From: Paenibacillus curdlanolyticus YK9
Lineage (GTDB): Bacteria; Bacillota; Bacilli; Paenibacillales; Paenibacillaceae
Direction of reading: 5' to 3'
DNA length: 64,000 nucleotides
Assembly: GCF_000179615.1 (NCBI RefSeq)
Contig: NZ_AEDD01000006.1
Span: forward strand, 228,328 to 292,327
The notes below the pieces were generated by a model. It was not told the DNA's origin, made no database searches, and saw only the letters and a list, made by a program, of their open reading frames with translations. Each line of letters begins with the position of its first letter. Position 1 is the first letter of the stretch. Shown piece by piece: positions 26,351 through 35,374 of this stretch. The position numbers and the translations under genes are program-made.

Positions 26351-26615
26351 AAGGGGTTGCCCATCGGCCATATAGGCCATGGGCAACCTTATTTAAGTTA
26401 GTTGAAACTAACTATGCACCGCAACGTCTGTGTTTTCTGCGTACTGATGCGCTTCCGCCCACCGTCTGCCTTGGTCTCGTTGCATTTTGTGCAACGGCCC
26501 CGCCATGCACATGACCATTCCTCGTTCCCATTGCAATCTGTGCAATGAGATAACCTGTATTACTTTAAATACGCCGCATGAGAGACTGCTGGACCGTTTC
26601 CCATTGCACAGATTG

Positions 26616-27837
26616 CAGGCCTGTTGATTAACCTGGAAATGGTAAAAAGACCGCACTCTCGGGTAATGGGTAGTACCACCCACTCCACCCCCCAAGAGGC
26701 GATCTTATGAATAAGTCTACTACGTTCAGCCAGCTAGTTCAAACTGCACTACCGAAAGAAATTGTGGATTCTTTTTCAAATTCGGTTGGTTATCGAGAAG
26801 TAGGGCGTAAATTCACTGTTTATGACTTATTTTTGTTTTTTGCTCAAGCGGCATCGGACCAGTGGAAAAGCTATCGCGAAGGGGCTTTGCGAGCCCCTGC
26901 CTGTCACTTGGTGAAAACCTGTTACTCTACCGTGTCCAAAAAAGCTGGAGATGTCCCCTTCGGGATTTTCAAGCAATTACTGCACTACTTGCTTGGTCAT
27001 TGCAATCGGCAAGCTAAGCGCAAGTTATCTTTGCCAAAGGAACTATTGATCTTGGATTCAACTAAAATTACAGTGGGAGCCGGCCGCCTGCCCTGGGCAC
27101 CGCTGAAAGGCGAACGTGCGGGGGTCAAGTTGCATGTTGCGTACAAACCAACACAAGGGCAACCTCACCGCATCGAAGAAACCACAGGCAATCGGCCGGA
27201 TTTGCTTAGTAGCGATGCCTTGCGGGATACGGATTACATCATCGTTGCGGATCGTGCTTATGCCAAATTCATTCGATTTGATACCTATGTCCAGGAGCGA
27301 CAATCGTTTGTTATTCGCATTAGAGACAACGCTACATTCCATCAGCCTCGCCCCCGTAAGGGGAAGAAACCCGTGGGTTCTCCCATTTTGGAAGATTTCA
27401 CATGCCAAATTGGAAGGGATGCGAAACGTTCGAAGCAGCGCCACCGAATTATCAAATTGCAGGATCCGAAAGGAAACCCTGTTATTTTGGCAACCAATTT
27501 AACACGTTCGGCCGAACAAATCGCCGAGCTCTACCGCGCTCGTTGGCAAATTGAGACTTTCTTTCGATGGGTGAAGCAGCATGTCAATGTACCCGTCCTT
27601 TTTGGCACGAGCTCTAATGCAGTCTACAGCCAGTTATATATTGCCATGACCGTTTATGTTTTGCTTAAAATGCTCTTTGATCATGTCGTTCCCCATGTAC
27701 ACGTATCTGCCTCATTATCCTTAACCCTATTCGTTCGTGCACTTCGACATCATCATTTGGCTCCCGAATGGAGAGTGGCACTCACTACTTTTCCATTCAC
27801 TTTCCCATTCCCAGTTTCTTGATAATCAACAGGCCTG
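26616..27837 (+). mobile_element. Complete IS4-family insertion sequence
   Basis: This 1222-bp element has inverted ends beginning CAGGCCTGTTGATTA on both sides. It is flanked by the 9-bp direct duplication CACAGATTG (26607-26615 and 27838-27846), proof of insertion into the third TTGCA palindrome of unit A. One transposase gene fills it. Removing it and one copy of the duplication restores an uninterrupted palindrome. Confidence 0.93.
26707..27822 (+). CDS. IS4-family DDE transposase
   Basis: This is a 371-residue transposase. The catalytic residues are Asp117 (LLILDSTKITV), Asp182 (YIIVADRAYAKF) and Glu283 in the IS4 signature YRARWQIETFFRWVKQH (Y-x2-R-x3-E-x6-K). AAGAGG precedes the ATG. 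It is intact with both IS ends and a clean target duplication, so it was active recently on an evolutionary scale. Confidence 0.94.
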   Translation: MNKSTTFSQLVQTALPKEIVDSFSNSVGYREVGRKFTVYDLFLFFAQAASDQWKSYREGALRAPACHLVKTCYSTVSKKAGDVPFGIFKQLLHYLLGHCNRQAKRKLSLPKELLILDSTKITVGAGRLPWAPLKGERAGVKLHVAYKPTQGQPHRIEETTGNRPDLLSSDALRDTDYIIVADRAYAKFIRFDTYVQERQSFVIRIRDNATFHQPRPRKGKKPVGSPILEDFTCQIGRDAKRSKQRHRIIKLQDPKGNPVILATNLTRSAEQIAELYRARWQIETFFRWVKQHVNVPVLFGTSSNAVYSQLYIAMTVYVLLKMLFDHVVPHVHVSASLSLTLFVRALRHHHLAPEWRVALTTFPFTFPFPVS

Positions 27838-28087
27838 CACAGATTGCAATGACAGGCGCTTGATTAGCTGATTATCCACCTTTCCATTGCACAAACTGCA
27901 ACGACGCGACGAACACACTTATCCATCACTCACTAACCCACTAACTCCTGCATTCCTGCGCCTCCCGCGCAGGCCTTGCAAATAGCAGCCGCGTTCTTGC
28001 ACGGACGCTGATACGCAGCGCAGCTAACACGCCGACCTGGCAGTCTGGCTAACCGCCGCACCGCGTCCCTAACACGCTTCTCACAAC

Positions 28088-28440
28088 AAAAGAGTTGCCC
28101 AACGCCAAACTGGCGTTGGGCAACTCTTTTAAAGTTAGTTGAAACTAACTACATCCCGCAAACGGCTGCGTTTCTGCATTTTGATGCGCTTTCGCATACC
28201 GTCTGCCTTTGGTCTCGTTGCATTTTGTGCAACGGCCCCACTCTGCACATGGCCATTCCGCTCTCCCGTTGCAATCTGTGCAATGAGATCGTCTAAGATG
28301 CTGCGCTTTAATCGTGTGCGAGGCTTCTAGGCCGTTTGTCGTTGCACGATTTGCAACGACAGCCTCCAAATGAGCTGATTAGCTGCCTTTCCATTGTACA
28401 GACTGCAATGGTGCAGCGAGAGACGCACCTATCTACGTTC
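28088..28440. repeat. Palindrome-rich repeat unit B
   Basis: It starts with a perfect 20-bp-arm hairpin (AAAAGAGTTGCCCAACGCCA with its complement, loop AAC, 28088-28130), then AGTTAGTT-GA-AACTAACT (28133-28150). Four palindromes follow: TTGCATTTTGTGCAA (28218), TTGCAATCTGTGCAA (28269), TTGCACGATTTGCAA (28342) and TTGTACAGACTGCAA (28394). It is a second copy of unit A without the IS. The interval 27926-28087 between units holds no gene that I can see. Confidence 0.75.
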
Positions 28441-28503
28441 GCAAGGCCCGTTCTACCACAGAGCAACTCATCAACTCTGTCTGAGCAGACACACCTACTC
28501 CGC

Positions 28504-30033
28504 TTACTTCGCCGCCAGCGTCACTTCGCCCGCATTGACCGCCCACGTGCCGACTGGCGTTACCGTGTACGTGACGCCGGACTTGAGCTCGCCGCCGTTC
28601 ATGACATCGAAGATGCCGACTGCGCCTTTGCGCGTCTGAACGCGATATTGCGCCGTCAAGGTCGAACCGTCAGCGCCCTTGAGCGTAACGGAGCGGAATG
28701 CGAACAGCTCGTCCATCGGGTCTTGCGCCAGCGTGACAGTCAGCGTCTTGGCATCCGTTTGCTGCGCCGATACAATGGTGAGCGGTGCAATGTCCTTCGC
28801 AACGAACGAAGCGTTCGCGACTTGGAACCAGTTCGCAGATACCGTGTACTTCACGCCAGCTTCCAGCTTCGTGCCAGCTGGGAGGCGGAACTTCGGCTCC
28901 TGCTTGCCGTCCGTCGATTGCGTGTAGCCGACATAGGATACGTTAATCGGCTGGCCGCCCTCCGGCGTCAGCACCGCCGTGCGGTTGCGCAGCGACGAAA
29001 TGATTTGGAGCGGCTTGCCCTGATACGTGTTGCCTTCCTCCAGCACCAGCGCATCCGCGCCGCGTCCGCCTGCATAAGCCGAGATCACATAACCATAGTC
29101 GACGACGCCCTCGCTCAGCAGCGCTTCTACCTCGAACGTGTCATTCGTTACTTGGCTTGCCGAGTTGAACCGGATCAGCTCCCCGTTCCCTTTGAACGAG
29201 ATCGTCTGCTCGCCTTTGTACGTCAGCGTGTACGATTTGCCTTCCTCCAGCTTGGTAACGGGCACGATGTATGCATTCACCGATCCCGTCTTCAGCCGCG
29301 GCTGGTTGACGATCGTGACGCCGCCATCGAATTTGAACGTCTCTGCCGATTTCTCGATCGTCTCATCCGCGAGCGTCATCGGACCGGACATCGTCACTTC
29401 CAGCGCGATGCCGTCCAACGCTTTGACCGACACGATCTTGGCTTCCGCCGAACGAACCGATTGCTCTGCCGTAACCAGCAGCCTTGCCGTTTCGCCGCGC
29501 GTTGCATTGCCTTTGCCATCCGCTGCGCCGGACAACCAATGGCGAACCGACAGCGTGTCCCGCTCGAGCCCTTTGGCTACCATAGCGGCAAGCTCTGGCT
29601 CCGTCACCGGCTTATTCGGCTGGAACTTCGCTGCTGCCGTTGCATCGAACAAGCCGTGCGCAATCGCCGTGTTCACATACGAGACGTACCATTTGCCTTG
29701 ATGCTCCGCTTGGCCGCTGAGCGCGTCTTGACCGCCTGCCTCCAAGTCCAGCGCAAGCACCAGCAGCTTAGCCGCCTCTGCTTGCGTCAGCGGCTGATTC
29801 GGGCGCAGCGCGCCGTTCTCGTAGCCCTGCATCACGCCTTGCTGGGCGAGCTGCTTCATTGCTTGCTCTACCGCCGCGTCTACCTGAACATCCGCTGCTG
29901 CAAAATTCGCTTTCGCCGCCGATACCGCTGCCGTCGTGCTAGCTGCCGATGCATATCCGGGAACGATTGCCGCTGCGCCAAGCGCTGCCGCCAGCGTCCA
30001 TACTGCTATTTTACGTGGTTCACGTTTCATCAT
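28504..30033 (-). CDS. Secreted SLH-domain surface protein
   Basis: This 509-residue protein has a signal peptide (MMKREPRKIAVWTLAAALGA, cleavage after the ASA near residue 30). SLH modules follow: VMQGYENGALRPNQPLTQAE with an AAKLLVLALDL tail, then GLFDATAAAKFQPNKPVTEP, and a weaker third ending in GKGNATRGETARLLV. SLH domains bind pyruvylated secondary cell-wall polymer and anchor proteins to the envelope. The remaining ~330 residues are beta-rich repeats with Ig-like text (YTVSANWFQVANASFVAKDI). AGGAGG lies upstream of the tandem ATGATG. It is transcribed alone, downstream of a two-component system on the same strand but beyond a terminator. Confidence 0.88.
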   Translation of the reverse strand: MMKREPRKIAVWTLAAALGAAAIVPGYASAASTTAAVSAAKANFAAADVQVDAAVEQAMKQLAQQGVMQGYENGALRPNQPLTQAEAAKLLVLALDLEAGGQDALSGQAEHQGKWYVSYVNTAIAHGLFDATAAAKFQPNKPVTEPELAAMVAKGLERDTLSVRHWLSGAADGKGNATRGETARLLVTAEQSVRSAEAKIVSVKALDGIALEVTMSGPMTLADETIEKSAETFKFDGGVTIVNQPRLKTGSVNAYIVPVTKLEEGKSYTLTYKGEQTISFKGNGELIRFNSASQVTNDTFEVEALLSEGVVDYGYVISAYAGGRGADALVLEEGNTYQGKPLQIISSLRNRTAVLTPEGGQPINVSYVGYTQSTDGKQEPKFRLPAGTKLEAGVKYTVSANWFQVANASFVAKDIAPLTIVSAQQTDAKTLTVTLAQDPMDELFAFRSVTLKGADGSTLTAQYRVQTRKGAVGIFDVMNGGELKSGVTYTVTPVGTWAVNAGEVTLAAK

Positions 30034-30171
30034 AATGGTTGGCCTCCTGACCCTGTTTCCGAGAGTGTGTGGTGCTTGTCTCTACTATAGGGCCCAGGTT
30101 TAAACAAAACGGAACGAAGAGATTAACATTTTATAAACTGGCCTAAAACTTTATAGAAAAGCTTTGTATAT

Positions 30172-30203
30172 TAAAAAAACCGCCCTGTCAGCAGGACGGT
30201 TTT
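30172..30203 (-). terminator. Terminator after the response regulator gene
   Basis: In the minus direction ACCGTCCTG and CAGGGCGGT pair around CTGA and are followed by seven T. It closes the two-component operon at 30217-32411. Confidence 0.9.
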
Positions 30204-30216
30204 CCTTTGATCTCAT

Positions 30217-30903
30217 TCACACCGTAAACCGATACCCCGCGCCCCACACCGTCTCGATAAACTGCGGATTCGACGGCACCGCCTCGATCTTCTCCCGCAC
30301 GCGGCGGATATGGACGGCTACGGTGGCGATATCGCCTGCAGAGTCGAAGCCCCACAGCCGCTCGAACAGCTCGGTTTTGCTGAACACCCGGTTCGGATGC
30401 GCAGCCATGAAGGCCAGCACGTCGAACTCGCGGGTCGTCAGCACAACCTCATTGCCATGCACGTAGACGCGCCGCGCTGTTTTGTCGATCGTCAGCTCGC
30501 GAATTCGAATCTGCTCGGGCTCAGCCGTCCGATTCGCAAACCGCTCATAACGCGACAGATGCGCCTTCGCTCTTGCGATCAACTCATTGGGACTGAACGG
30601 CTTTGTGACAAAATCATCCGCTCCCAGCCCGAAGCCGCGTATTTTATCGATCTCCTCGTCGCGTGCAGACACGATCAGAATCGGCACGTCCAGCTGCGCC
30701 CGAATGCTGCGGCACACCTCCAAGCCATCCGCTCCCGGAAGATTCAGGTCGAGAATGATCAAATCATAGCCGCCTGCCAGCGCCTTCGCCGTTCCTTCCT
30801 CGCCATCATGCGCCAGCTCTGCCGTAAAGCCATGCAGCTCAAAATAATCCCGCTCCAGCTCCGCAATCGGTATCTCATCCTCGATGATCAGAATTCGCTT
30901 CAT
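30217..30903 (-). CDS. OmpR-family response regulator
   Basis: This 228-residue protein has a receiver domain with the acidic pair in KRILIIEDEIPIAELERDYF, the phospho-Asp in YDLIILDLNLPGADGLEV and the Lys in DDFVTKPFSPNELIARAK. A winged-helix output domain follows (VLTTREFDVLAFMAAHPNRV and VAVHIRRVREKIE). It binds DNA when phosphorylated, most likely by the kinase encoded next, with which it overlaps by four bases (ATGA). Confidence 0.95.
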   Translation of the reverse strand: MKRILIIEDEIPIAELERDYFELHGFTAELAHDGEEGTAKALAGGYDLIILDLNLPGADGLEVCRSIRAQLDVPILIVSARDEEIDKIRGFGLGADDFVTKPFSPNELIARAKAHLSRYERFANRTAEPEQIRIRELTIDKTARRVYVHGNEVVLTTREFDVLAFMAAHPNRVFSKTELFERLWGFDSAGDIATVAVHIRRVREKIEAVPSNPQFIETVWGAGYRFTV

Positions 30904-32411
30904 GCCTCGTCTCCCGTCTCTCGTTGTGTAGCGCCGCTTGCAACCGCTCCGACATCCGCCTTGCGCAGCCGAATCCGCATCGTGGTCCCTGCGCCAAGCT
31001 GGCTCTCCGCTTCAATCGTGCCGCCATGTCCTTCTATGATTTGCTTCGCGATCGCCAGCCCCAGCCCGCTGCCGCCCGTCCGGGAATTGCGCGAGGCTTC
31101 CGCCCGATAGAATCGCTCGAAAATATGCGGCAGCGCCTCATCCGCAATGCCCGCTCCGTTATCCGTCACCTCAACGACGAGCGTCGCCCGGCCCTCTTCC
31201 CGCAAGCGGAGCGTAATGCTGCGATCCGGCTTGTCCATGAACTTCACGCTATTCTGAATGAGGTTGCCCAGCACGCGGCGCAGCTTCTGGCGATCCGCCA
31301 TGACGTCGGTATCCTGCAGCCGCTCGCCCTCCAGCGTGACGCGAATGCCCTGCTCCTCCAGCTCAAACCCGCTCTCCTCCACCGCATCCTCGATGAAGGC
31401 GGCAAGGTCAACTCGTTCGAACGAATAGGGCTCCCGCCGCAGATCAAGCTTCGAATAAAGCAGCAGCTCGTCGACGAGCCGCCCCATGTCCGTCACCTTC
31501 GCATAAATCGTCCCGACATACTTGTCCAGCTTCTCCGGCGAGTCGGCGAGCCCGTCGCGAATGCCCTCGACATACCCTTTGATCGTCGTGATCGGTGTCT
31601 TCAAATCATGCGAGATGTTCGAAATGAGCTGCTTCCGGTTGTCCTCGTATTGCAATTGCAGCTGGATCGATTCGTTCAGCTTCTGGCGCATTTGCTCGAA
31701 CGTCAAGCTCAGCTGTCCGATCTCATCGCGCGATTGCGGCTCCAGCTTAAACTGCAGGTCGCCCTCCTTGATCTGCTCCGCTGATCGCCTCAGCACATCG
31801 AGCGGCCGAATGATCGTCTTCGTTACATTTCGGTACAGCAGCAATCCCGTCAGCAGCATAATGGCGAGCAGCACCAGCACGAGAATCGGCAGCAGCGTTC
31901 GGACGAGCTCGGGGAACGGGCTCCGCTCCCGCAGCACGTAGATGCTGCCCGCCTTCCCATTCTGAAACGGAAAATCGAACTTCGCGTATGAGAAGAAGCG
32001 ATTGCCCACATTCAGCGTACTGCGAATGGCGTTGTTCGCTGCGTCATACGGGGGCAAATAATCGCCCATCGCCGATTCCCCGAGCGACGGCGACGTATAG
32101 GACACTTCCCCGTCATGCCGGACGACGAGGCCGGCTTTGACCATTTTGAGCTTGCGGTCGTATTCTGCCAACAGCTTATCGTCCGTCAGGCTGTCAGGAT
32201 CTTGTTTCGCTAAATATTTGAGATCGAGAAAAATCGTCTCTTCTTCATCCGTAAGCGGATGCAGGGAATAATGAATGCTATAAAAGCTGCTAATGCTGCG
32301 CATATCGCCCGTAATGGCCACCGAGATCAGGTAAGATGTCGTCATGAATAGAATGATGGCTACCGCCAGCACGGCCGTAAAGGACAGAAGCAGGCGTAAT
32401 CGGATAGACAT
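30900..32411 (-). CDS. Membrane sensor histidine kinase
   Basis: The 503-residue protein starts at the ATG at 32411 behind GGGGGGAGG. Two membrane helices (N-terminal SIRLRLLLSFTAVLAVAIIL and VRTLLPILVLVLLAIMLLTG) frame an extracellular sensor of about 150 residues. A HAMP domain follows, then HisKA with ISHDLKTPITTIKGYVEGI, and HATPase boxes NLIQNSVKF, VVEVTDNGAGIADEALPHIF and GGSGLGLAIAKQIIEGHGG. It pairs with the overlapping OmpR-type regulator. The signal is unknown. Confidence 0.93.
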   Translation of the reverse strand: MSIRLRLLLSFTAVLAVAIILFMTTSYLISVAITGDMRSISSFYSIHYSLHPLTDEEETIFLDLKYLAKQDPDSLTDDKLLAEYDRKLKMVKAGLVVRHDGEVSYTSPSLGESAMGDYLPPYDAANNAIRSTLNVGNRFFSYAKFDFPFQNGKAGSIYVLRERSPFPELVRTLLPILVLVLLAIMLLTGLLLYRNVTKTIIRPLDVLRRSAEQIKEGDLQFKLEPQSRDEIGQLSLTFEQMRQKLNESIQLQLQYEDNRKQLISNISHDLKTPITTIKGYVEGIRDGLADSPEKLDKYVGTIYAKVTDMGRLVDELLLYSKLDLRREPYSFERVDLAAFIEDAVEESGFELEEQGIRVTLEGERLQDTDVMADRQKLRRVLGNLIQNSVKFMDKPDRSITLRLREEGRATLVVEVTDNGAGIADEALPHIFERFYRAEASRNSRTGGSGLGLAIAKQIIEGHGGTIEAESQLGAGTTMRIRLRKADVGAVASGATQRETGDEA

Positions 32412-32564
32412 GTTGTCCTCCCCCCTTCCATGAGGGTTAGTATACCGCACCCGTGCGTTTGTGCAAATGGGCGAAACCGCGGGCGTATCTTTCTTGACCG
32501 AATTACCGAAAATAGGTAAGATGCAACTACACATTCATACCAATCATCTAGGGAGTGTAGACCG

Positions 32565-34016
32565 ATGACATGGAACACGGAACTCACGTTGCTGCTGCTT
32601 CCGGTCAATATCTTATTAGCGGGCGTACTCGTATTTATGGAACGGCGCAACGTCGCGGCCACTTGGTCGTGGCTCATGGTGCTGCTATTCGTTCCGGTAG
32701 TCGGCTTCGTGTTGTATATGATATTGGGGCAAAATATGCGCCGGAGAAAGCTATACAAGTGGGATAAACGCGATCATGCTTATCTGAAATCAATGATCGC
32801 CGAGCAATGCCAGAAGCTGGAGGAAGGCTGGCCGGAGGACAAGGAGGGGATGATCACGCCTTATCGCAAGCTGATCGACATGAACCTGAACACGTCCCGT
32901 TCCCTTCTCACCCTGCGCAACGAGGTTGATTTCTATACGGAGGGCCTCAAGAAATTCGAGCAGCTGCTAGCCGATATCGCGGCAGCGACCCAGCATATCC
33001 ACATGCAATATTACATCTTTAATAATGACGACTGGGGACGCAAGGTGCGCGATGCCCTGACGGTCAAAGCCCGCGAAGGCGTGCAGGTGCGGCTGCTGTA
33101 CGACGATATCGGCTCCCGAAAGCTCAACGATCGTTTCTTCACCGAATTCGATGCCGCGGGCGGACAACGGGCGATTTTCTTCCCTTCGCGCATCCCGTTC
33201 TTCAACTTCCGCATCAATTATCGCAATCATCGCAAAATCGTCGTTATCGACGGGCTCATCAGCTATACGGGCGGCTTCAATGTCGGCAATGAGTACGTCG
33301 GCCTCGATCGGCGATTCGGCCACTGGCGCGATACGCATATGCGGCTGCGGGGCGAAGCGGTCCATTCGCTGCAGCGTATGTTCCTGATGGACTGGGGGCT
33401 TGCCACCCATCAATCCGCGCAGCATTTGCCGGAGTTTTTCCCCGATCCTGTCGTGTCCGGCGATGGCCAGCTTGCGATCCAATTCGTTGCAGGCGGACCG
33501 AGCGATCAATGGCGACATGTTGAGAATGCGCTGCTGCATATGATCCATTCTGCGAAGCAAACGATTTGGCTGCAGACGCCTTATCTGATCCCGGACGAGA
33601 GCCTCTTGAACGCCCTGCGGATCGCTTCGTTATCCGGCATCGATGTGCGCGTGATGATCCCGCATATGGCTGACCACATGTTCGTCCATTGGGCATCGCG
33701 ATATTACGTAGGCGAGCTGCTTCAAGCGGGGGTGAAGTGCTACCTGTACACGAACGGCTTCCTGCATGCCAAAATGATGGTCGTCGACGGACGAATCGCC
33801 ACCGTAGGCACTGCTAACTTCGACATTCGCAGCTTAAAGCTCAACTTTGAGGTGAATGGCATTATTTACGACTGGGAAACCGCGCAGCGGCTTGAAGCGA
33901 TTTACCAGCAGGACGTGGAGGAAAGCATTCCGTTCACGCTGGAGGACTATAACAATCGCTCGGCTTGGAGCAAGTTCAACGAGTCGATCTCGAAGCTGTT
34001 GTCGCCGATATTGTAA
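32565..34016 (+). CDS. cls: Cardiolipin synthase, two HKD motifs
   Basis: The 483-residue protein has two N-terminal membrane helices, then two phospholipase-D catalytic motifs: NYRNHRKIVVIDGLISYTGG and GFLHAKMMVVDGRIATVGTA. These define bacterial ClsA-type cardiolipin synthases, which join two phosphatidylglycerols to make cardiolipin at the membrane. Length and spacing are normal for the family. GGGAGTG lies seven bases before the ATG. It is divergent from the sensor kinase, with a terminator after it. Confidence 0.95.
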   Translation: MTWNTELTLLLLPVNILLAGVLVFMERRNVAATWSWLMVLLFVPVVGFVLYMILGQNMRRRKLYKWDKRDHAYLKSMIAEQCQKLEEGWPEDKEGMITPYRKLIDMNLNTSRSLLTLRNEVDFYTEGLKKFEQLLADIAAATQHIHMQYYIFNNDDWGRKVRDALTVKAREGVQVRLLYDDIGSRKLNDRFFTEFDAAGGQRAIFFPSRIPFFNFRINYRNHRKIVVIDGLISYTGGFNVGNEYVGLDRRFGHWRDTHMRLRGEAVHSLQRMFLMDWGLATHQSAQHLPEFFPDPVVSGDGQLAIQFVAGGPSDQWRHVENALLHMIHSAKQTIWLQTPYLIPDESLLNALRIASLSGIDVRVMIPHMADHMFVHWASRYYVGELLQAGVKCYLYTNGFLHAKMMVVDGRIATVGTANFDIRSLKLNFEVNGIIYDWETAQRLEAIYQQDVEESIPFTLEDYNNRSAWSKFNESISKLLSPIL

Positions 34017-34030
34017 GAGCCGGAGAGCGA

Positions 34031-34072
34031 AGAGGGTGTCCCAGAAGCGTGAACTTGGGGGCACCCTCCTTG
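34031..34072 (+). terminator. Hairpin after cls
   Basis: GAGGGTGTCCC pairs with GGGGGCACCCTC, followed by CTT and a modest T content. It lies 15 bp after the cls stop and probably ends its transcript. Confidence 0.6.
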
Positions 34073-34109
34073 CATTTGTAAACCAACAGAAACCGTTTGT
34101 TGGAAACGT

Positions 34110-34300
34110 TAACGGACCGAGCAGCCCTTATTTGGTCAAAATCAGTCACATTTCTGTGCTAACGGACCGTACAGCCGCCTATTTGGCCAATATCGTCCTC
34201 AAACGGCAGTAAACTGGCTAATAACGGCCGTGAGGTCCGTTACATTTGTAACTGGTGCTCCGAGAGGGTTATAGCGGCTCTGAGGTCCGTTAGGACGAGA
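34110..34300. repeat. Four 50-bp repeats, two direct facing two inverted
   Basis: TAACGGACC begins units at 34110 and 34160 on the plus strand, and its complement GGTCCGTTA ends units at 34242 and 34292. Spacing within each pair is exactly 50 bp. The two pairs point toward each other, making a symmetric block of about 190 bp. Unit interiors share GCC..TTAT text. No coding frame accounts for it. Confidence 0.75.
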
Positions 34301-34317
34301 CGGGCCCAACTGGCATA

Positions 34318-34354
34318 AAAAAAGTGCTTCGTCGATGTCGACGAAGCACTTTTT
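34318..34354. terminator. Bidirectional terminator between cls and pit
   Basis: AAAAAGTGCTTCGTCGA and TCGACGAAGCACTTTTT form a perfect 17-bp stem around TG, with A and T tails on both sides. It serves the convergent pit operon and can stop readthrough from cls. Confidence 0.95.
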
Positions 34355-34358
34355 GATG

Positions 34359-35357
34359 TTACAGGAACAGCTTAATGATTTGGAAAATAACCCCTGCAAG
34401 CACCATCGAGATCGGAATCGTAATGATCCACGATACGACGATCTTGCCGGCCATTCCCCACTTGACGCTCGAGAAGCGCTTCGCGCTGCCTACGCCGAGA
34501 ATGGACGACGTAATAACATGCGTCGTACTAACCGGGAAGTGCGCAGCGGTAGCGGTCAAGATAACCGTCGCGGACGTAATATCAGCCGCGAAGCCGTTGA
34601 TCGGCTCGATTTTGAAAATCTTCGTGCCCATCGTCTTGATGATCTTGTATCCGCCGATGGAAGTACCAAGCGCCATCGCCAGCGCAGCTGATACCTTAAC
34701 CCACAGCGGCACGTTGTCCGTCTCTTGCACATTAGCGGCCATGAGCGCGAATACGATAATGCCCATCGCCTTCTGTGCATCATTCGTGCCGTGCGAGAAC
34801 GATTGGATAGCAGCTGTAGCCACTTGGCTATAGCGGAATCCTTTGTTCACCTTATGCGGGCTCGACTTGGCGAAGATCAGCTTCAAAATCCACATGACGC
34901 AGAAACCGATCGAGAACGCAATAAGCGGAGACAGAATAAGCCATTTGATAATGGACGTGAATCCTCCCGCATTAATGCCGTCCCAACCCTCGGCCGAAAT
35001 AACGGCGCCCGCCAGCGAGCCAATCAGCGTATGGGACGAGGAGGACGGAATGCCGAACCACCACGTAAGCAAGTTCCAAAGAATAGCCGAAATTAGAGCC
35101 GCGATGACGATATACACGCCATGCTGCAGTTCCGCCGGATTCGCGATACTGCCACCCAGCTTCTTCGCAACACCAGTAAACGTAATAGCGCCAAGGAAAT
35201 TCATGAGAGCAGCCATCAGAATGGCTACGCGCGGTTTTAAAGCACGTGTGGAAACCGTCGTTGCGATTGCATTCGCCGTATCGTGGAAACCGTTAATAAA
35301 GTCGAAGGCTAGCGCCAGAAATATAACAATGCCGAGAACTATGTATGGTACATCCAT
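34359..35357 (-). CDS. pit: PiT-family inorganic phosphate transporter
   Basis: The 332-residue protein has about ten membrane helices. The N-terminal PiT signature is ALAFDFINGFHDTANAIATT (GxxDxANA type) and the repeated half carries AAIQSFSHGTNDAQKAMGII. Family members take up phosphate with cations. It starts 17 bp after the DUF47 gene on the same strand, the normal partner arrangement in Bacilli. Confidence 0.94.
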   Translation of the reverse strand: MDVPYIVLGIVIFLALAFDFINGFHDTANAIATTVSTRALKPRVAILMAALMNFLGAITFTGVAKKLGGSIANPAELQHGVYIVIAALISAILWNLLTWWFGIPSSSSHTLIGSLAGAVISAEGWDGINAGGFTSIIKWLILSPLIAFSIGFCVMWILKLIFAKSSPHKVNKGFRYSQVATAAIQSFSHGTNDAQKAMGIIVFALMAANVQETDNVPLWVKVSAALAMALGTSIGGYKIIKTMGTKIFKIEPINGFAADITSATVILTATAAHFPVSTTHVITSSILGVGSAKRFSSVKWGMAGKIVVSWIITIPISMVLAGVIFQIIKLFL

Positions 35358-35374
35358 ATTATCGTCCTGCCCCT

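Larger units (their letters stand above)
26351..27925. repeat. Palindrome-rich repeat unit A, split by an IS4 element
   Basis: The unit starts with a terminator-like hairpin (GTTGCCCAT...ATGGGCAAC, 26355-26387), then the palindrome AGTTAGTT-GA-AACTAACT (26396-26413). Four 15-bp palindromes follow: TTGCATTTTGTGCAA (26480), TTGCAATCTGTGCAA (26531), TTGCACAGATTGCAA (broken by the IS at 26615) and TTGCACAAACTGCAA (27887). Unit B at 28088-28440 repeats the same layout with clear sequence similarity. No coding frame explains it. Confidence 0.75.

Noticed and set aside
28336-30090. Plus-strand open frame of 584 codons
   Set aside because: It is antisense to the SLH protein with its signal peptide; composition is extreme in Arg and no ribosome site is seen.
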